From positions 1 through 21,899 of the forward strand of contig JAGGRV010000101.1 of assembly GCA_021159445.1 (NCBI GenBank): a stretch of 21,899 bases of DNA, in the 5' to 3' direction. Each line of letters starts with the position of its first letter. Positions within the stretch are counted from its first letter, which is position 1. Shown here piece by piece: positions 7,971-16,127 of this stretch. This DNA is from Deltaproteobacteria bacterium. Lineage in GTDB: Bacteria; Desulfobacterota; Dissulfuribacteria; Dissulfuribacterales; UBA3076. The translations under genes and the position numbers were made by a program. Under the pieces are notes generated by a model that was not told the DNA's origin, did no database searches, and was given only the letters and a program-made list of their open reading frames with translations.

Positions 7971-9020
7971 CTACGAAATATCCGTAATGTTGCTGTCTAC
8001 AAAGACACCATGTTTACGGCGATTACTGACTGTCATGTTTCCATACCACAAAATCAAGCAACTCCTTGCATCCTGATTCTGTGGTGTTATCCACGGTGTT
8101 CTGACAAAGTTCTTGTTGGATGCATAACGCAACCGTAAGAACCTACTGTTAAGCATTATTGCACCGCATGTACTAGCCGGGTCAGATACATTTGCAGATG
8201 CATATTGCTCATCCCAGTACATAGTCGCACCACGGAATTTCAGGTTCTGGAAACCATAAGCAGCCGCTTCCTGATCCATTGGTACATCCAGAGCCTTCTT
8301 GACAGCGAGATAAGACTCATAGCTTTCAAAGAGCTTCTCACTCACAAGAATTATGTCTGGGGTACCTCCAGTTCCCTTGGAACAGTAATTAAAGAGCTGT
8401 GCCATTGCAACAGGACCTGTAGCAGCAGCACTTGAGGAATCGAACCATGTAAAGGTTGAACCTCCATTACCCTTTGCCTTGTTCCTCCACCAAGTATTAG
8501 CCGAAGTATCAATAGCTCCGACATCGTAACTGTCAGGAGTCTCGGACACCAGAGCTAATAGTCCAGCGGGGTCTTTGGATGTCTGCGAAGCATTGTACTT
8601 CCCAGCAGCAAAAATGAAGCCAGCAAACTTCTCTTGGAAAGACATCTCCAATTGACGTAGCTTGCTCCCAACAAGGTTAATTAACTGTCCCCTTCCTGCA
8701 TTCTGAAACTCAGAGAGGCCGTCAATTATAACAGAACCTCCCACCTGTGCCCAAGGATACAGAGCCGCTGTGATTCCTTCCTGCGGAGTCAAGTCAAGAG
8801 TCTCATACCGCTCGTAAGACTTCACAGTGGAATTAGTGCCATACATCAGCGGTTCAATAATCTGTATACCACCACTAGCAGCCTGATAGCATCCTTTTCG
8901 CTTGAGTTCAAACATAGCAGGAGTTTCTTTGAAAATATTGTCCGTTAGAGTCTTCATGTAAAGGTCTAGACTCGTAGAGACAATTTCATCAAAAGTTCTA
9001 GTTTCAGACGTATTTGACAC
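7971..9020 (-). CDS. Major capsid protein, 349 residues
   Basis: It is placed directly after the scaffold gene and before the decoration-like gene. It opens with a helical segment (RTFDEIVSTSLDLYMKTLTDNIF), then a region typical of HK97-fold coat proteins in many environmental phages: EPLMYGTNSTVKSYERYETL, EGITAALYPWAQVGGSV, and the spine-helix candidate LINLVGSKLRQLEMSFQEKF. Later come GTGGTPDIILVSEKLFESYESYL (a P-domain-like segment) and a C-terminal beta region ending in HGVFVDSNITDIS. Its length suits a coat protein matured without a large N-terminal delta domain, consistent with a separate scaffold. It should form the hexamers and pentamers of the head. Confidence 0.85.
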   Translation of the reverse strand: MSNTSETRTFDEIVSTSLDLYMKTLTDNIFKETPAMFELKRKGCYQAASGGIQIIEPLMYGTNSTVKSYERYETLDLTPQEGITAALYPWAQVGGSVIIDGLSEFQNAGRGQLINLVGSKLRQLEMSFQEKFAGFIFAAGKYNASQTSKDPAGLLALVSETPDSYDVGAIDTSANTWWRNKAKGNGGSTFTWFDSSSAAATGPVAMAQLFNYCSKGTGGTPDIILVSEKLFESYESYLAVKKALDVPMDQEAAAYGFQNLKFRGATMYWDEQYASANVSDPASTCGAIMLNSRFLRLRYASNKNFVRTPWITPQNQDARSCLILWYGNMTVSNRRKHGVFVDSNITDIS

Positions 9021-9031
9021 TTTATTTCCCC

Positions 9032-9835
9032 CTACTTATATCCTAATTTATTTGTAACATATTCCAAGATTTGTTCAGGTGTGGCGTTCTTCGGAACATC
9101 ACTAAAATCAGGACCCTTCTCTTCTCTTCCTGTCATTCCAGTACCGAAATGGCTTTGCAAAAGGAAAGCTGATTCTGGTACAGCCTTTCCTGTCTTCTGT
9201 CTGTCCAATACCGCCAAGTGATAAGCATCAGGCAATTGGAATGCCCGACCATTCTGGATAATGCTCATCACTTCCTGCTGAAACGTTGGGTCGTAAAGAT
9301 ATGGATACATCGGCTTACCACTAGCATCCAATGTATTGGCCATCTTCTGCAATTCAACCTGTATACCTGTAAGATGAGTAGTAGCTTTGGTAGTCTTTAC
9401 CTCATCTAGGACAGGTCGAATAGACTCTTTTACCATCTCTTGTATTGCCCGTGGTAAGGTCTTTACTAAATCCTCAATCGTTTCAGCGGATTGGAGTTCT
9501 TGCAGAACCTGGTTTCCAGTACCTTCGTTTCCCCCCGTAAGAGAAGAATCTGCTCCGCCAGCTTGCGATTCTAGCCACTGTTGAAACTTTGGGTCTTGCA
9601 ACATGGAATCTAGAATCTTGGCTTTTCGCTCCGCTTCACTGTACTCCGCCTTTACCTCGTTAACCCTCTTGGAAACGATTTGGTTTACCTTCTCCTGTTG
9701 TTCTGGAGTAAAAATACCCCCTTGAGGCTCTGTATTCGTCCCAGTGTCTGGAGAAGTTGACCCCTGCCCTGGTTCAGGGTTTCCATCCGTAACCGATACA
9801 TTGTTCCCAGGTGTTACCATTGTGTTCTCTTCCAT
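9032..9835 (-). CDS. Capsid scaffolding protein, 267 residues
   Basis: It has an acidic, Pro/Gly/Thr-rich disordered start (residues 1-40), then FTPEQQEKVNQIVSKRVNEVKAEYSEAERKAKILDSMLQD, a long charged coiled coil (about 42-80). The C-terminus DVPKNATPEQILEYVTNKLGY is a short helical segment of the kind that contacts the coat protein. Composition, length and placement between portal and capsid genes identify a scaffold. No protease motif is visible, so it is probably expelled rather than cleaved. The frame starts at the TAATG overlap with the preceding small gene. A motif copy in the G-rich sense codes TGGN at residues 100-103. Confidence 0.82.
   Translation of the reverse strand: MEENTMVTPGNNVSVTDGNPEPGQGSTSPDTGTNTEPQGGIFTPEQQEKVNQIVSKRVNEVKAEYSEAERKAKILDSMLQDPKFQQWLESQAGGADSSLTGGNEGTGNQVLQELQSAETIEDLVKTLPRAIQEMVKESIRPVLDEVKTTKATTHLTGIQVELQKMANTLDASGKPMYPYLYDPTFQQEVMSIIQNGRAFQLPDAYHLAVLDRQKTGKAVPESAFLLQSHFGTGMTGREEKGPDFSDVPKNATPEQILEYVTNKLGYK
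9527..9538 (-). repeat. G6 motif copy 4
   Basis: The copy is exact over 12 bp, in the scaffold gene, read Thr-Gly-Gly-Asn (100-103). Confidence 0.85.
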
Positions 9836-10140
9836 TATACCTTAACTCCTTTCCAATTTTTTAACCGACTGATACCCTTCTTTTTAAGGACAGTTTCCAC
9901 TACCTTTTCAGGAGTTACCGTCGGTTTTGGTCTCTTATTTATACTCTGTGGATCGTACTGCATCAACCCCCTTTCTTGCATTTTTTCATACTTTTCCCTT
10001 TTTGTTTCTATCCAGCCTAGCGTAGGGTCATAATACGGTCCATTGAAAACAACATCAAACATACCCTTTAGGCTGGGAATCCTATCCGATATCTTAACCA
10101 ATTTACCATTTCTGAATGCATATACCCCTGTCTTACGCAT
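9835..10140 (-). CDS. Small conserved-type phage protein between portal and scaffold, 101 residues
   Basis: The protein starts MRKTGVYAFRNGKLVKISDR, with a central motif YYDPTLGWIETKREKYEKMQERGL. This resembles small proteins next to portal genes in many phages, in which a variable beta N-terminus is followed by an H/Y-P-x-x-G-x-x-x-x-S/T-K-x-x-Y helix. The C-terminal third is basic (NKRPKPTVTPEK, then VLKKKGISRLKNWKGVKV). Both ends overlap neighbours by one base (TAATG), so expression is tied to portal and scaffold. Its function is unknown. A head-assembly role is inferred from position. Confidence 0.6.
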   Translation of the reverse strand: MRKTGVYAFRNGKLVKISDRIPSLKGMFDVVFNGPYYDPTLGWIETKREKYEKMQERGLMQYDPQSINKRPKPTVTPEKVVETVLKKKGISRLKNWKGVKV

Positions 10141-11765
10141 TACCTGAACAAGCCTCCTCTACCTACTGCCTGCATTACTGCATTTGGATTTGGTAGCTCT
10201 TGCGACCTTGGATTCACACCTTGTCCAACTCCTAGCAAACGGGGGGAAACGGGGGCTTGGGATAGCAAAGCATTTTTGTCCCTAACATTCATCAAGCCCA
10301 TTACTGTATTTAAAAGGGCCTCGTGATTAACAGCTGGGTCATTCGCAAATGTCTGGTAAAGCAGTATAGCTCTCTGGAAGTTAGCAGACTCGTCTCTCGG
10401 TCGCATACTTCCTGAATGCACCTCAACGAAATGCTCACCTTGTAACTCTTCCTTCTGAACAATTCGCCACTGTACCTCGCCATCTGGTCCATAGAATTGA
10501 GCAACCTGTGGACTAGGATATAGCTTCTTCATTATCTCTATATCCTTAAACGCAACACGCTCAGCGAAATCCCCAACTAAGTCAACCTTTTCACCAAGCC
10601 GTAACCTAGCACCTGCCATAATCTGTTCAGCTTCATAGGCCGTCTTCGTCCCACCAACTTGACCAGCTTGCAAGTACTCATTGATTCCAGTAATTTCCCT
10701 ATGGTCATTCCTGATAAGTGCCTGATAATTATACACATCTGAAGACAATGGTGCATCGGTAATAGGCTGCAAACCATCAATGTCATTCATCTGGACAATG
10801 ACGCCATCCTCACCACTCTCGAGGGCATCAAGGGCTTCCTTGTCAGCAGAATGCTTCTGCAACTTGTATTTACGATTGAACCTCTTTGTGTGGACAAGCA
10901 TCAATGTCCGCAACCTATCAAGCTCTCTTTGCTGTTCCATTACAGGCTCAAGATCGGCAATGCCATAATGCTCATCGACAATTTCATTGAAAACAAGCTG
11001 CGTAAATAGACTCTTCAATGGATACGGTGATTGTCGCGGAGGGTCAAGAAAAGAATCATAATCGGGGCTTATCACGGATATTTCATGATGCAACTGGTCA
11101 TGTACCTCATAGACCTCAACACGCCCCAATGTGTCATCGTGTACATTCTCCAATTGGTCTGAATCGGATTGCATCTCCAATCCACTTTCCAAGGACTTTA
11201 TTTTTGCTGAAGGTAGATTGGCCTTTGGCCATCTCTTCTTTGCCTCTTCACGGCTTAAGACAACCCGTCTAAAGACATAGTAGGCATCCTCAACATTTAC
11301 CGCTCCAGGCTCTATCCACAAGTCATATGGACTGACCCTTGTCAGATAGACATCAGGCAAGCCAGTTCCAGGATTCGGCATGACATGAGACATGCCATAA
11401 CCAACGCTAAGTAAAAGGGCATCTAGAACAATGAGACGAACAATTGCCTTCCTTTCCTGCATTCTCCAAAGCCTATTCTCAAGGAATTGAAGAACCCTAG
11501 CACTTTCCTCGAACCAAGGCCGTGTTCCAGTAATGTAAATATAGGGATTTTCTGAACAAGAGGCTCGGAGAAGGACCTTTATTGTCGGGAAGGCAAGATT
11601 AACATGAATATTCTCTGCCTCAAGGAAGTCATCCTCACTCTCTCCCTTGTACTGGGAAAGTGCCATCCTCCAGGTTTGTTCAATCTTTGTCTCTCGAAAG
11701 TTCTTTGCCCTTTCAAGACGTGTCTTCCATTCTTCTATATTATGCCGTGTCTTTCTTCTTCCCAT
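10140..11765 (-). CDS. Portal protein, 541 residues
   Basis: The start MGRRKTRHNIEEWKTRLERAKNFR, followed by IEQTWRMALSQYKG and IHVNLAFPTIKVLLRASCSENPYIYI, fits the clip/wing entry of portal proteins. LDALLLSVGYGMSHVMPNP, YLTRVSPYDLWIEP and ADLEPVMEQQRELDRLRTLM are typical central portal segments. HREITGINEYLQAG followed by TKTAYEAEQIMAGARLRLGEKVDLVGDF is the usual helical crown region. Length is in the normal range. It follows terL with a 1-nt TAATG overlap. The dodecamer forms the DNA channel at one head vertex and docks the terminase. A motif copy codes VSPR at residues 506-509 near the C-terminus, in a probably flexible tail. Confidence 0.88.
   Translation of the reverse strand: MGRRKTRHNIEEWKTRLERAKNFRETKIEQTWRMALSQYKGESEDDFLEAENIHVNLAFPTIKVLLRASCSENPYIYITGTRPWFEESARVLQFLENRLWRMQERKAIVRLIVLDALLLSVGYGMSHVMPNPGTGLPDVYLTRVSPYDLWIEPGAVNVEDAYYVFRRVVLSREEAKKRWPKANLPSAKIKSLESGLEMQSDSDQLENVHDDTLGRVEVYEVHDQLHHEISVISPDYDSFLDPPRQSPYPLKSLFTQLVFNEIVDEHYGIADLEPVMEQQRELDRLRTLMLVHTKRFNRKYKLQKHSADKEALDALESGEDGVIVQMNDIDGLQPITDAPLSSDVYNYQALIRNDHREITGINEYLQAGQVGGTKTAYEAEQIMAGARLRLGEKVDLVGDFAERVAFKDIEIMKKLYPSPQVAQFYGPDGEVQWRIVQKEELQGEHFVEVHSGSMRPRDESANFQRAILLYQTFANDPAVNHEALLNTVMGLMNVRDKNALLSQAPVSPRLLGVGQGVNPRSQELPNPNAVMQAVGRGGLFR
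10239..10250 (+). repeat. G6 motif copy 5
   Basis: The copy is exact over 12 bp, in the portal gene near its C-terminus, read Val-Ser-Pro-Arg. It is followed directly by a further GGGGG. Confidence 0.85.
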
Positions 11766-13381
11766 TACATCATACTCCGTAACAGTTTCCTAGCATAGCT
11801 ATCTCCGTAAAAGCTGCGAAGAAGATACCGTCCCCTTCTATTCCCGTCTATTATGTCGGACAAATCATCAATATTATCAAAGGGATAAATAGGTTTTTCA
11901 ACATCAATTAGTTCAAAGGCTTCATCATCCTCATTCATATCCTCTTCATGAGCAATTAACTGTTTCATTCCAATAGCCGCCAAGCCCAAAGCAATTACAC
12001 AGTCGTCAAATTCTCCAGTAGGAGCACCAAGTTTCCCCCCGTCAGACTCAAAGGTTAACAATTCGTGCTCCGTTTGTGAGTTATGAATTACCAATCCCCT
12101 TCGTAAGTATAATTTCAATGTATTGCATAAATATGTCTTTCCAGTCTCCGTAGTTACAAAACCTAAAGTTTTGTTCCGCTTCTCCAATTCCTTTCTATTC
12201 GGTACCTGCCTTCGATAAATCAAGCCTACAGGATAAATCCTTTTCAAAACATCCACACCGAGCTGACCATGATTATTAAGCTCTGGAATGATAAATGCAT
12301 TGTTATACTTGCGTCCCAATTCAGCTGCTATCTCGCTAGCCCTATCAGGCGTAGTCCAAGCATCCCGATATATGGCAACCTGTTCAAATGTATTCGTATC
12401 AAGGACTTGGATAACAGTTGGGTCAAGACCCAAGCCACCACTATAGTCAATCCCAATTGTATAACGATGCTCAGGACGGGGGGAAACATAGACAATGAGA
12501 TTCCCCTCTTCCTCTTTCGGTTTCATGGCGACAAACGGGACTTGTCTAAAGAACTTTGCTCCACTAGCAATAAAGGCTTCTTCAATCGAAGACGGATATT
12601 CCTGCAAAAACATATTCCGTCCCTCAACATCATCGGGACCCTCCATGAACTCTTCCCGTTTGGCAATGTACCATTTCATCTGTTCACGTGTCAGTTTATA
12701 AGTCCGCATCCTTTCCTTGTCCTCTTCATTCAGGAAAAGTTTTTCACCCTTCATAATGGATAGGAAATTATCCCCATCCTCGAACCAGGCATAAAAGTGT
12801 AGCTTAAAGGTACCATCGCCATGCCTTGCCCGTTCACACATTTTCTGGAAGTGATTAAATCCGTTAGCCGTTGACTCAATGACAATGTGTTTTGCAAACG
12901 AAGCTGCCTGCATAACCGAACCTATCAAGGCCTTGAGGTCTGGATAAAAAGCTGCCTCGGAGAGTAATAGATGCGTTATAGTGTCCCCTCTACCAAAGTC
13001 CTTGTCTCCAGCAGTACCAATGTAATAAGAGCTGTCAGTCTTTGGAAAGGACAGGAAATTCTTGCTATCATAACCTATAATCGGTTGCGGACCCTTAAGA
13101 TGCTTAATGTAATACTTTACCTCGGCAAGATGCTTCTGGGTCGCCTCTGTATCCTGGGATAGAATAACTGCCCGTGTATTCGGCTCTGTAAGACAGGCCA
13201 CGAGGAAAAGGGCCCGAATGTACGAACTGAACCCTTCACGCCTAGCCTTGAGAATTATGTCCCGCGAAGTCATTTCACTGCTAAAACGCCTCTGAACTGG
13301 ATTCAGTTTAAAGTCCACCGTGATTGCCTGCTTATTGGCAATCCTAAACATTCCCTCAATTACTCTATCCTGTGGTCTCAT
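11765..13381 (-). CDS. terL: Terminase large subunit (packaging ATPase and nuclease), 538 residues
   Basis: ATPase part: IILKARREGFSS (42-53) is a deviant Walker A with displaced basic residue, common in phage terminases. ITHLLLSEAAF (135-145) is the Walker B strand with catalytic Glu142. IESTANGFN (168-176) is the coupling motif. Nuclease part (RNase H fold): Asp312 in YTIGIDYSGG, Glu367 in IIPELNN, and Asp459/Asp460 in GEFDDCVIALG. The protein pumps DNA into the prohead and cuts concatemers. Length is typical. It overlaps portal and the upstream 95-residue gene by one base each. Two motif copies lie in this gene, coding VSPR at 299-302 (ten residues before Asp312) and DGGK at 447-450 (about ten before the final Asp pair). 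Confidence 0.95.
   Translation of the reverse strand: MRPQDRVIEGMFRIANKQAITVDFKLNPVQRRFSSEMTSRDIILKARREGFSSYIRALFLVACLTEPNTRAVILSQDTEATQKHLAEVKYYIKHLKGPQPIIGYDSKNFLSFPKTDSSYYIGTAGDKDFGRGDTITHLLLSEAAFYPDLKALIGSVMQAASFAKHIVIESTANGFNHFQKMCERARHGDGTFKLHFYAWFEDGDNFLSIMKGEKLFLNEEDKERMRTYKLTREQMKWYIAKREEFMEGPDDVEGRNMFLQEYPSSIEEAFIASGAKFFRQVPFVAMKPKEEEGNLIVYVSPRPEHRYTIGIDYSGGLGLDPTVIQVLDTNTFEQVAIYRDAWTTPDRASEIAAELGRKYNNAFIIPELNNHGQLGVDVLKRIYPVGLIYRRQVPNRKELEKRNKTLGFVTTETGKTYLCNTLKLYLRRGLVIHNSQTEHELLTFESDGGKLGAPTGEFDDCVIALGLAAIGMKQLIAHEEDMNEDDEAFELIDVEKPIYPFDNIDDLSDIIDGNRRGRYLLRSFYGDSYARKLLRSMM
12031..12042 (-). repeat. G6 motif copy 6
   Basis: The copy is exact over 12 bp, in terL, read in a different frame from the other G-rich-sense copies: Asp-Gly-Gly-Lys (447-450). 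Confidence 0.85.
12476..12487 (+). repeat. G6 motif copy 7
   Basis: The copy is exact over 12 bp, in terL, read Val-Ser-Pro-Arg (299-302) just before the nuclease Asp312 strand. Confidence 0.85.
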
Positions 13382-13668
13382 TATTGTGAAATCCTTATCA
13401 CGGCTGTTCCAGAACTGTAAGCCCCTGTGGCAAAACCCGCACGGTACTGAACATTAAGCTCTGGCTCGTAGCCACGCTTTTCAACCGTGGAAGTAAATGA
13501 CTCTACATCCTTCCAATCACTGACATCGGGGTCTCGATTCCGTCTTTGAACGGTTATCGTCCCCGACCACGTCCCAGAAATGGACAAGCTGAACCAACCA
13601 GCCACGGATATCGGGTCAGTCCATGAATTAGAACTCGATAACTCTGCTTCCACATACGCAATAGTCAT
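13381..13668 (-). CDS. Small beta-sandwich virion-type protein, 95 residues
   Basis: The sequence reads SNSWTDPISVAGWFSLSISG, then WSGTITVQRRNRDPDVSDW, then YRAGFATGAYSSGTAVIRISQ. This is a compact beta protein of a type often seen near terminase or head genes of environmental phages, with a conserved G-x-W-S-G-T-x-T-V-Q-R core. Its function is not known to me. The last codons overlap terL by one base. It may be a small decoration, fibre or neck component. No enzymatic motif is present. Confidence 0.62.
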   Translation of the reverse strand: MTIAYVEAELSSSNSWTDPISVAGWFSLSISGTWSGTITVQRRNRDPDVSDWKDVESFTSTVEKRGYEPELNVQYRAGFATGAYSSGTAVIRISQ

Positions 13669-13670
13669 CC

Positions 13671-14120
13671 TTAACTCCCTAAAGTATATATTCCACCAGT
13701 ATCCAATTGAATCGTAAAGTCCCCATCGACATTTCCTTTATCACTACCAAAATCGGCATAAGCAACTAGGGGGGAGGTGCTTGCTGTTCCAGTATCCTTG
13801 TACAAGATGGCATATCGAGCGTTGTTAAATCCAGAAGCACTTTGCGACCAGGTTGCAGGGTCATTTGCATCTACCTTTACGGTATTGCTTGATACTGTAA
13901 CGGCCTTGTTAGCAATCTCGTTTCCCCCCGCTGTATAATTAGTCCCTGATACCTCGTTTGCCGAAATATCATCCCAGAAATCATGATTAGCTCTGTCAGG
14001 CGTGTATGAGGATGTTACAAGGGCTATCTTTACAGTAGTGCTACTATTATCGTCCCAATCAATCGAATCATCCAATGTGTTTAACTTTTTCAGAAAACTA
14101 TCATACGGTACCCAAGCCAT
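13671..14120 (-). CDS. Phage structural-type protein, 149 residues
   Basis: The start MAWVPYDSFLKKL leads into VKIALVTSSYTPDRANHDFWDDI, NEVSGTNYTAGGNEIANKAVTV, NARYAILYKDTG and PLVAYADFGSD. This layout is common among phage proteins of unknown function near terminase genes, and the beta-strand alternation suggests a virion protein. It carries a motif copy in the G-rich sense, read GCG-GGG-GGA-AAC (Ala-Gly-Gly-Asn), inside a stretch that is often TAGG in this family. This is the one copy with G rather than A before the 11-mer. It ends 2 nt before the next gene. Confidence 0.65.
   Translation of the reverse strand: MAWVPYDSFLKKLNTLDDSIDWDDNSSTTVKIALVTSSYTPDRANHDFWDDISANEVSGTNYTAGGNEIANKAVTVSSNTVKVDANDPATWSQSASGFNNARYAILYKDTGTASTSPLVAYADFGSDKGNVDGDFTIQLDTGGIYTLGS
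13920..13930 (-). repeat. G6 motif copy 8 (11-bp core)
   Basis: CGGGGGGAAAC is exact but is preceded by G instead of A. It lies in the 149-residue structural gene, read Ala-Gly-Gly-Asn. Confidence 0.85.
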
Positions 14121-14350
14121 TATTCAGCCTCCCACATTTTCTGTATTAGAAGTCGCTTTACCAATTCCTTCTTGAAGGATTGATATTCAGGAGTACCCTT
14201 CTGTAATTCCTTCAGCTTCTTCCTGCATACATTTATCCTTGCAATATTTCTATCCATGGCCTCTCTAGACCTAGGATCAGGATTTATATGCACAGGCTTC
14301 CCTGTAAACTTTATCGTGGTTTCATTACTTTTCTTACTAAAAGGCCACAT
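14120..14350 (-). CDS. Small charged helical protein, 76 residues
   Basis: I place the start at the ATG at 14348-14350 (MWPFSKKSNETTIKF) rather than 33 nt upstream, because an AGGAGG ribosome site lies 5 nt before it. The C-terminal half (MDRNIARINVCRKKLKELQK, then KKELVKRLLIQKMW) is a charged helical hairpin. It overlaps the next gene by one base. No family is recognised. It is coupled to the structural operon and may be an assembly factor or a nucleic-acid-binding peptide. Confidence 0.6.
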   Translation of the reverse strand: MWPFSKKSNETTIKFTGKPVHINPDPRSREAMDRNIARINVCRKKLKELQKGTPEYQSFKKELVKRLLIQKMWEAE

Positions 14351-14360
14351 CTTTTCCTCC

Positions 14361-14972
14361 TTATCTGTGAATATCTTTATCAATATCTACAAAGATATTG
14401 GTAAATATCTTCTTAAAGAATGTTACCACACCTACACCCGTAAAGTCAATTCCTTTCCACATTGTGATAATTGTAGCCTTCGAAATATGAACAATAGTGT
14501 CGGTTACAAGAGTTATGCTTTTACCTGTGAAATTAAGAATTGCCTTTCCAACTTGCACAAGGATACTAGATACCAATGTGATATTCTGTCCTGTGAAGGT
14601 CAAACCTGCCTTGCTAATGGTTTCCGTAGCATCGACACGGGGGGAAACATCTCCACCCGTAAACGCAAGCGGTACTGCTCCAATCTCTTCAGTAACATCA
14701 ATCTTCGTGGATAAATCCTGCCCTGCCCATATCAAGGCTGAAGCAGATACCGTCTCGATAACATCCTCTTTCGTATTTACGTCTTTACCAGTTAGGGAAA
14801 GAAGCATTTTTTCTATCGTTATTATTGTTGCCCCAGCAGCTGGAATGCCACAATAATACCCTGCGACCAGCTCCCTATCTGCTGCGGAAACAGTCCCATC
14901 AGGGTCTGGATATACAATGAACCAAGGCAGGTTCTGTGCTGACCTTCTCTTGTTTGTGTTATCTATAGCCAT
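14361..14972 (-). CDS. 22-residue tandem-repeat protein, 203 residues
   Basis: After an N-terminal region (QNLPWFIVYPDPDGTVSAAD...LVAGYYCGIP), the protein has at least four consecutive 22-residue repeats at 71-92, 93-114, 115-136 and 137-158, with partial copies on both sides. The core of each is hydrophobic-x-F/W-T/A-G-x-x-hydrophobic (IWAGQDL, AFTGGDV, TFTGQNI, NFTGKSI). Similar repeats occur in virion proteins of environmental phages, probably forming a beta solenoid or extended fibre. The motif copy at 14638 converts the D-V/L-N/S-T-K position of one repeat into D-V-S-P-R. The C-terminus (FFKKIFTNIFVDIDKDI) is divergent. It sits 3 nt downstream of a virion-type gene. Confidence 0.6.
   Translation of the reverse strand: MAIDNTNKRRSAQNLPWFIVYPDPDGTVSAADRELVAGYYCGIPAAGATIITIEKMLLSLTGKDVNTKEDVIETVSASALIWAGQDLSTKIDVTEEIGAVPLAFTGGDVSPRVDATETISKAGLTFTGQNITLVSSILVQVGKAILNFTGKSITLVTDTIVHISKATIITMWKGIDFTGVGVVTFFKKIFTNIFVDIDKDIHR
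14637..14648 (+). repeat. G6 motif copy 9
   Basis: The copy is exact over 12 bp, in the 22-residue-repeat gene, read Val-Ser-Pro-Arg where sister repeats have other residues (V-N-T-K, L-S-T-K). Confidence 0.85.
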
Positions 14973-14975
14973 CCA

Positions 14976-16127
14976 TTATTCTCCACTTTCATACTCTCCC
15001 TTCGTAAAGGTCGTTCCATTGTCAGAAATGGTCGCTTTGAATAGCTTGGTAGTACCAGCGTTATCGTATACAGCATCTTCCGTGGAAGTTGTTTCAGTCT
15101 TGTTACGGAACTTCCTATAAAGGTAATTGAGTATCTGCTCCATAGTAGGCGTTGCTGGAGGAGCACCTTGAGACATTTCAGACACTGTATCCACCTTTAG
15201 AACATCAACAACCTCGGCGTTTATCTCACTCGTTGTAGGAGCAACAATCGAATAGGTACAAAGAATCCTGTCTGTAGCTACCTTGGAGCCTGTAGTGCTG
15301 TATATCCTGAAACGAACCTTTCCAACATCACCTCCAGAAGTACCTACATGAGCAACTGTAAGCACCCTGGAAAATACCCTTATGGACGTTCCATTGATAC
15401 CTTCGCATGTACCAATCTGTTCCCAAGATGAGCTAGTCCAGTTCCATGCATATGTTTCATATTCGTCTCCCTGTCCGTTGCCATATCCCATCCAATCTAT
15501 TCCAACAGGAAGAGCATTTGAACCTATGTCAAACTGATAGTAGAAATCAGTAACTCCACCACTAGGCTCTACTATATGGAAAGTCCCATCGGCTTCCCTT
15601 GTATTAGCATATGTTCCTGTCTCTGTCCCCGTTGTAATAGTAGCAGATTCAGCTGTGGTAGCTATGGCCGCTGCACCACTGGAGATGAGACCAACCTGTT
15701 TCTGATTAGCTGGATAATTATCACCATTAAGCCCTGTTCCATCATACTGTGATTCCAAGTTATCCGCTGCTGTAGTATCGCCTGAAATAGACACTACATC
15801 TGCCTTGACAGACTTCAGGTCAAAGCTGCCTACAAACCCAGTAGGATTCTGTGAGTCAATAGCAAGAGTACAAAAGACTGCGTATGTGTTATTGGCTGCA
15901 AACCCGTTGCCCGACGTAGCTGGTATGGCCACCTCGTAACAGCCTGCTGGATAGTCAGCATGAGATAAAAGAACTGGTGTAGGACTGTATACAGGGGCTG
16001 CACTTGACGTCGCTCCTGCTAATCTTACAACACAGGAAGGATTAGACCCGTCGCCACCTGAACCAGATGTGTCATTTGCAGCGAACCAGAAATATACTGT
16101 ATCCCCTAAGTTTGCATACTGCTTCAT
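14976..16127 (-). CDS. Probable virion protein, beta-rich, 383 residues
   Basis: The N-terminal segment MKQYANLGDTVYFWFAANDT is followed by beta-rich text ending in YEVAIPATSG and FGSFDLKSVKADVV-type patterns typical of phage surface or fibre-like proteins. A middle domain (TFHIVEPSGGVTDFYYQFDI to VGKVRFRIYSTTG) looks like a jelly roll. The C-terminal part (EQILNYLYRKFRN, DAVYDNAGTTKLFKATISDNG) is typical of modular neck or fibre proteins in related phages. It overlaps the upstream gene by 4 nt (ATGA). No catalytic motif is recognised. It belongs to the same block as the beta-helix protein and may be assembled with it. Confidence 0.55.
   Translation of the reverse strand: MKQYANLGDTVYFWFAANDTSGSGGDGSNPSCVVRLAGATSSAAPVYSPTPVLLSHADYPAGCYEVAIPATSGNGFAANNTYAVFCTLAIDSQNPTGFVGSFDLKSVKADVVSISGDTTAADNLESQYDGTGLNGDNYPANQKQVGLISSGAAAIATTAESATITTGTETGTYANTREADGTFHIVEPSGGVTDFYYQFDIGSNALPVGIDWMGYGNGQGDEYETYAWNWTSSSWEQIGTCEGINGTSIRVFSRVLTVAHVGTSGGDVGKVRFRIYSTTGSKVATDRILCTYSIVAPTTSEINAEVVDVLKVDTVSEMSQGAPPATPTMEQILNYLYRKFRNKTETTSTEDAVYDNAGTTKLFKATISDNGTTFTKGEYESGE

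Noticed and set aside
12269..12763. Plus-strand frame of 164 residues
   Set aside because: It is the antisense shadow of terL, whose active-site motifs are clear on the minus strand.
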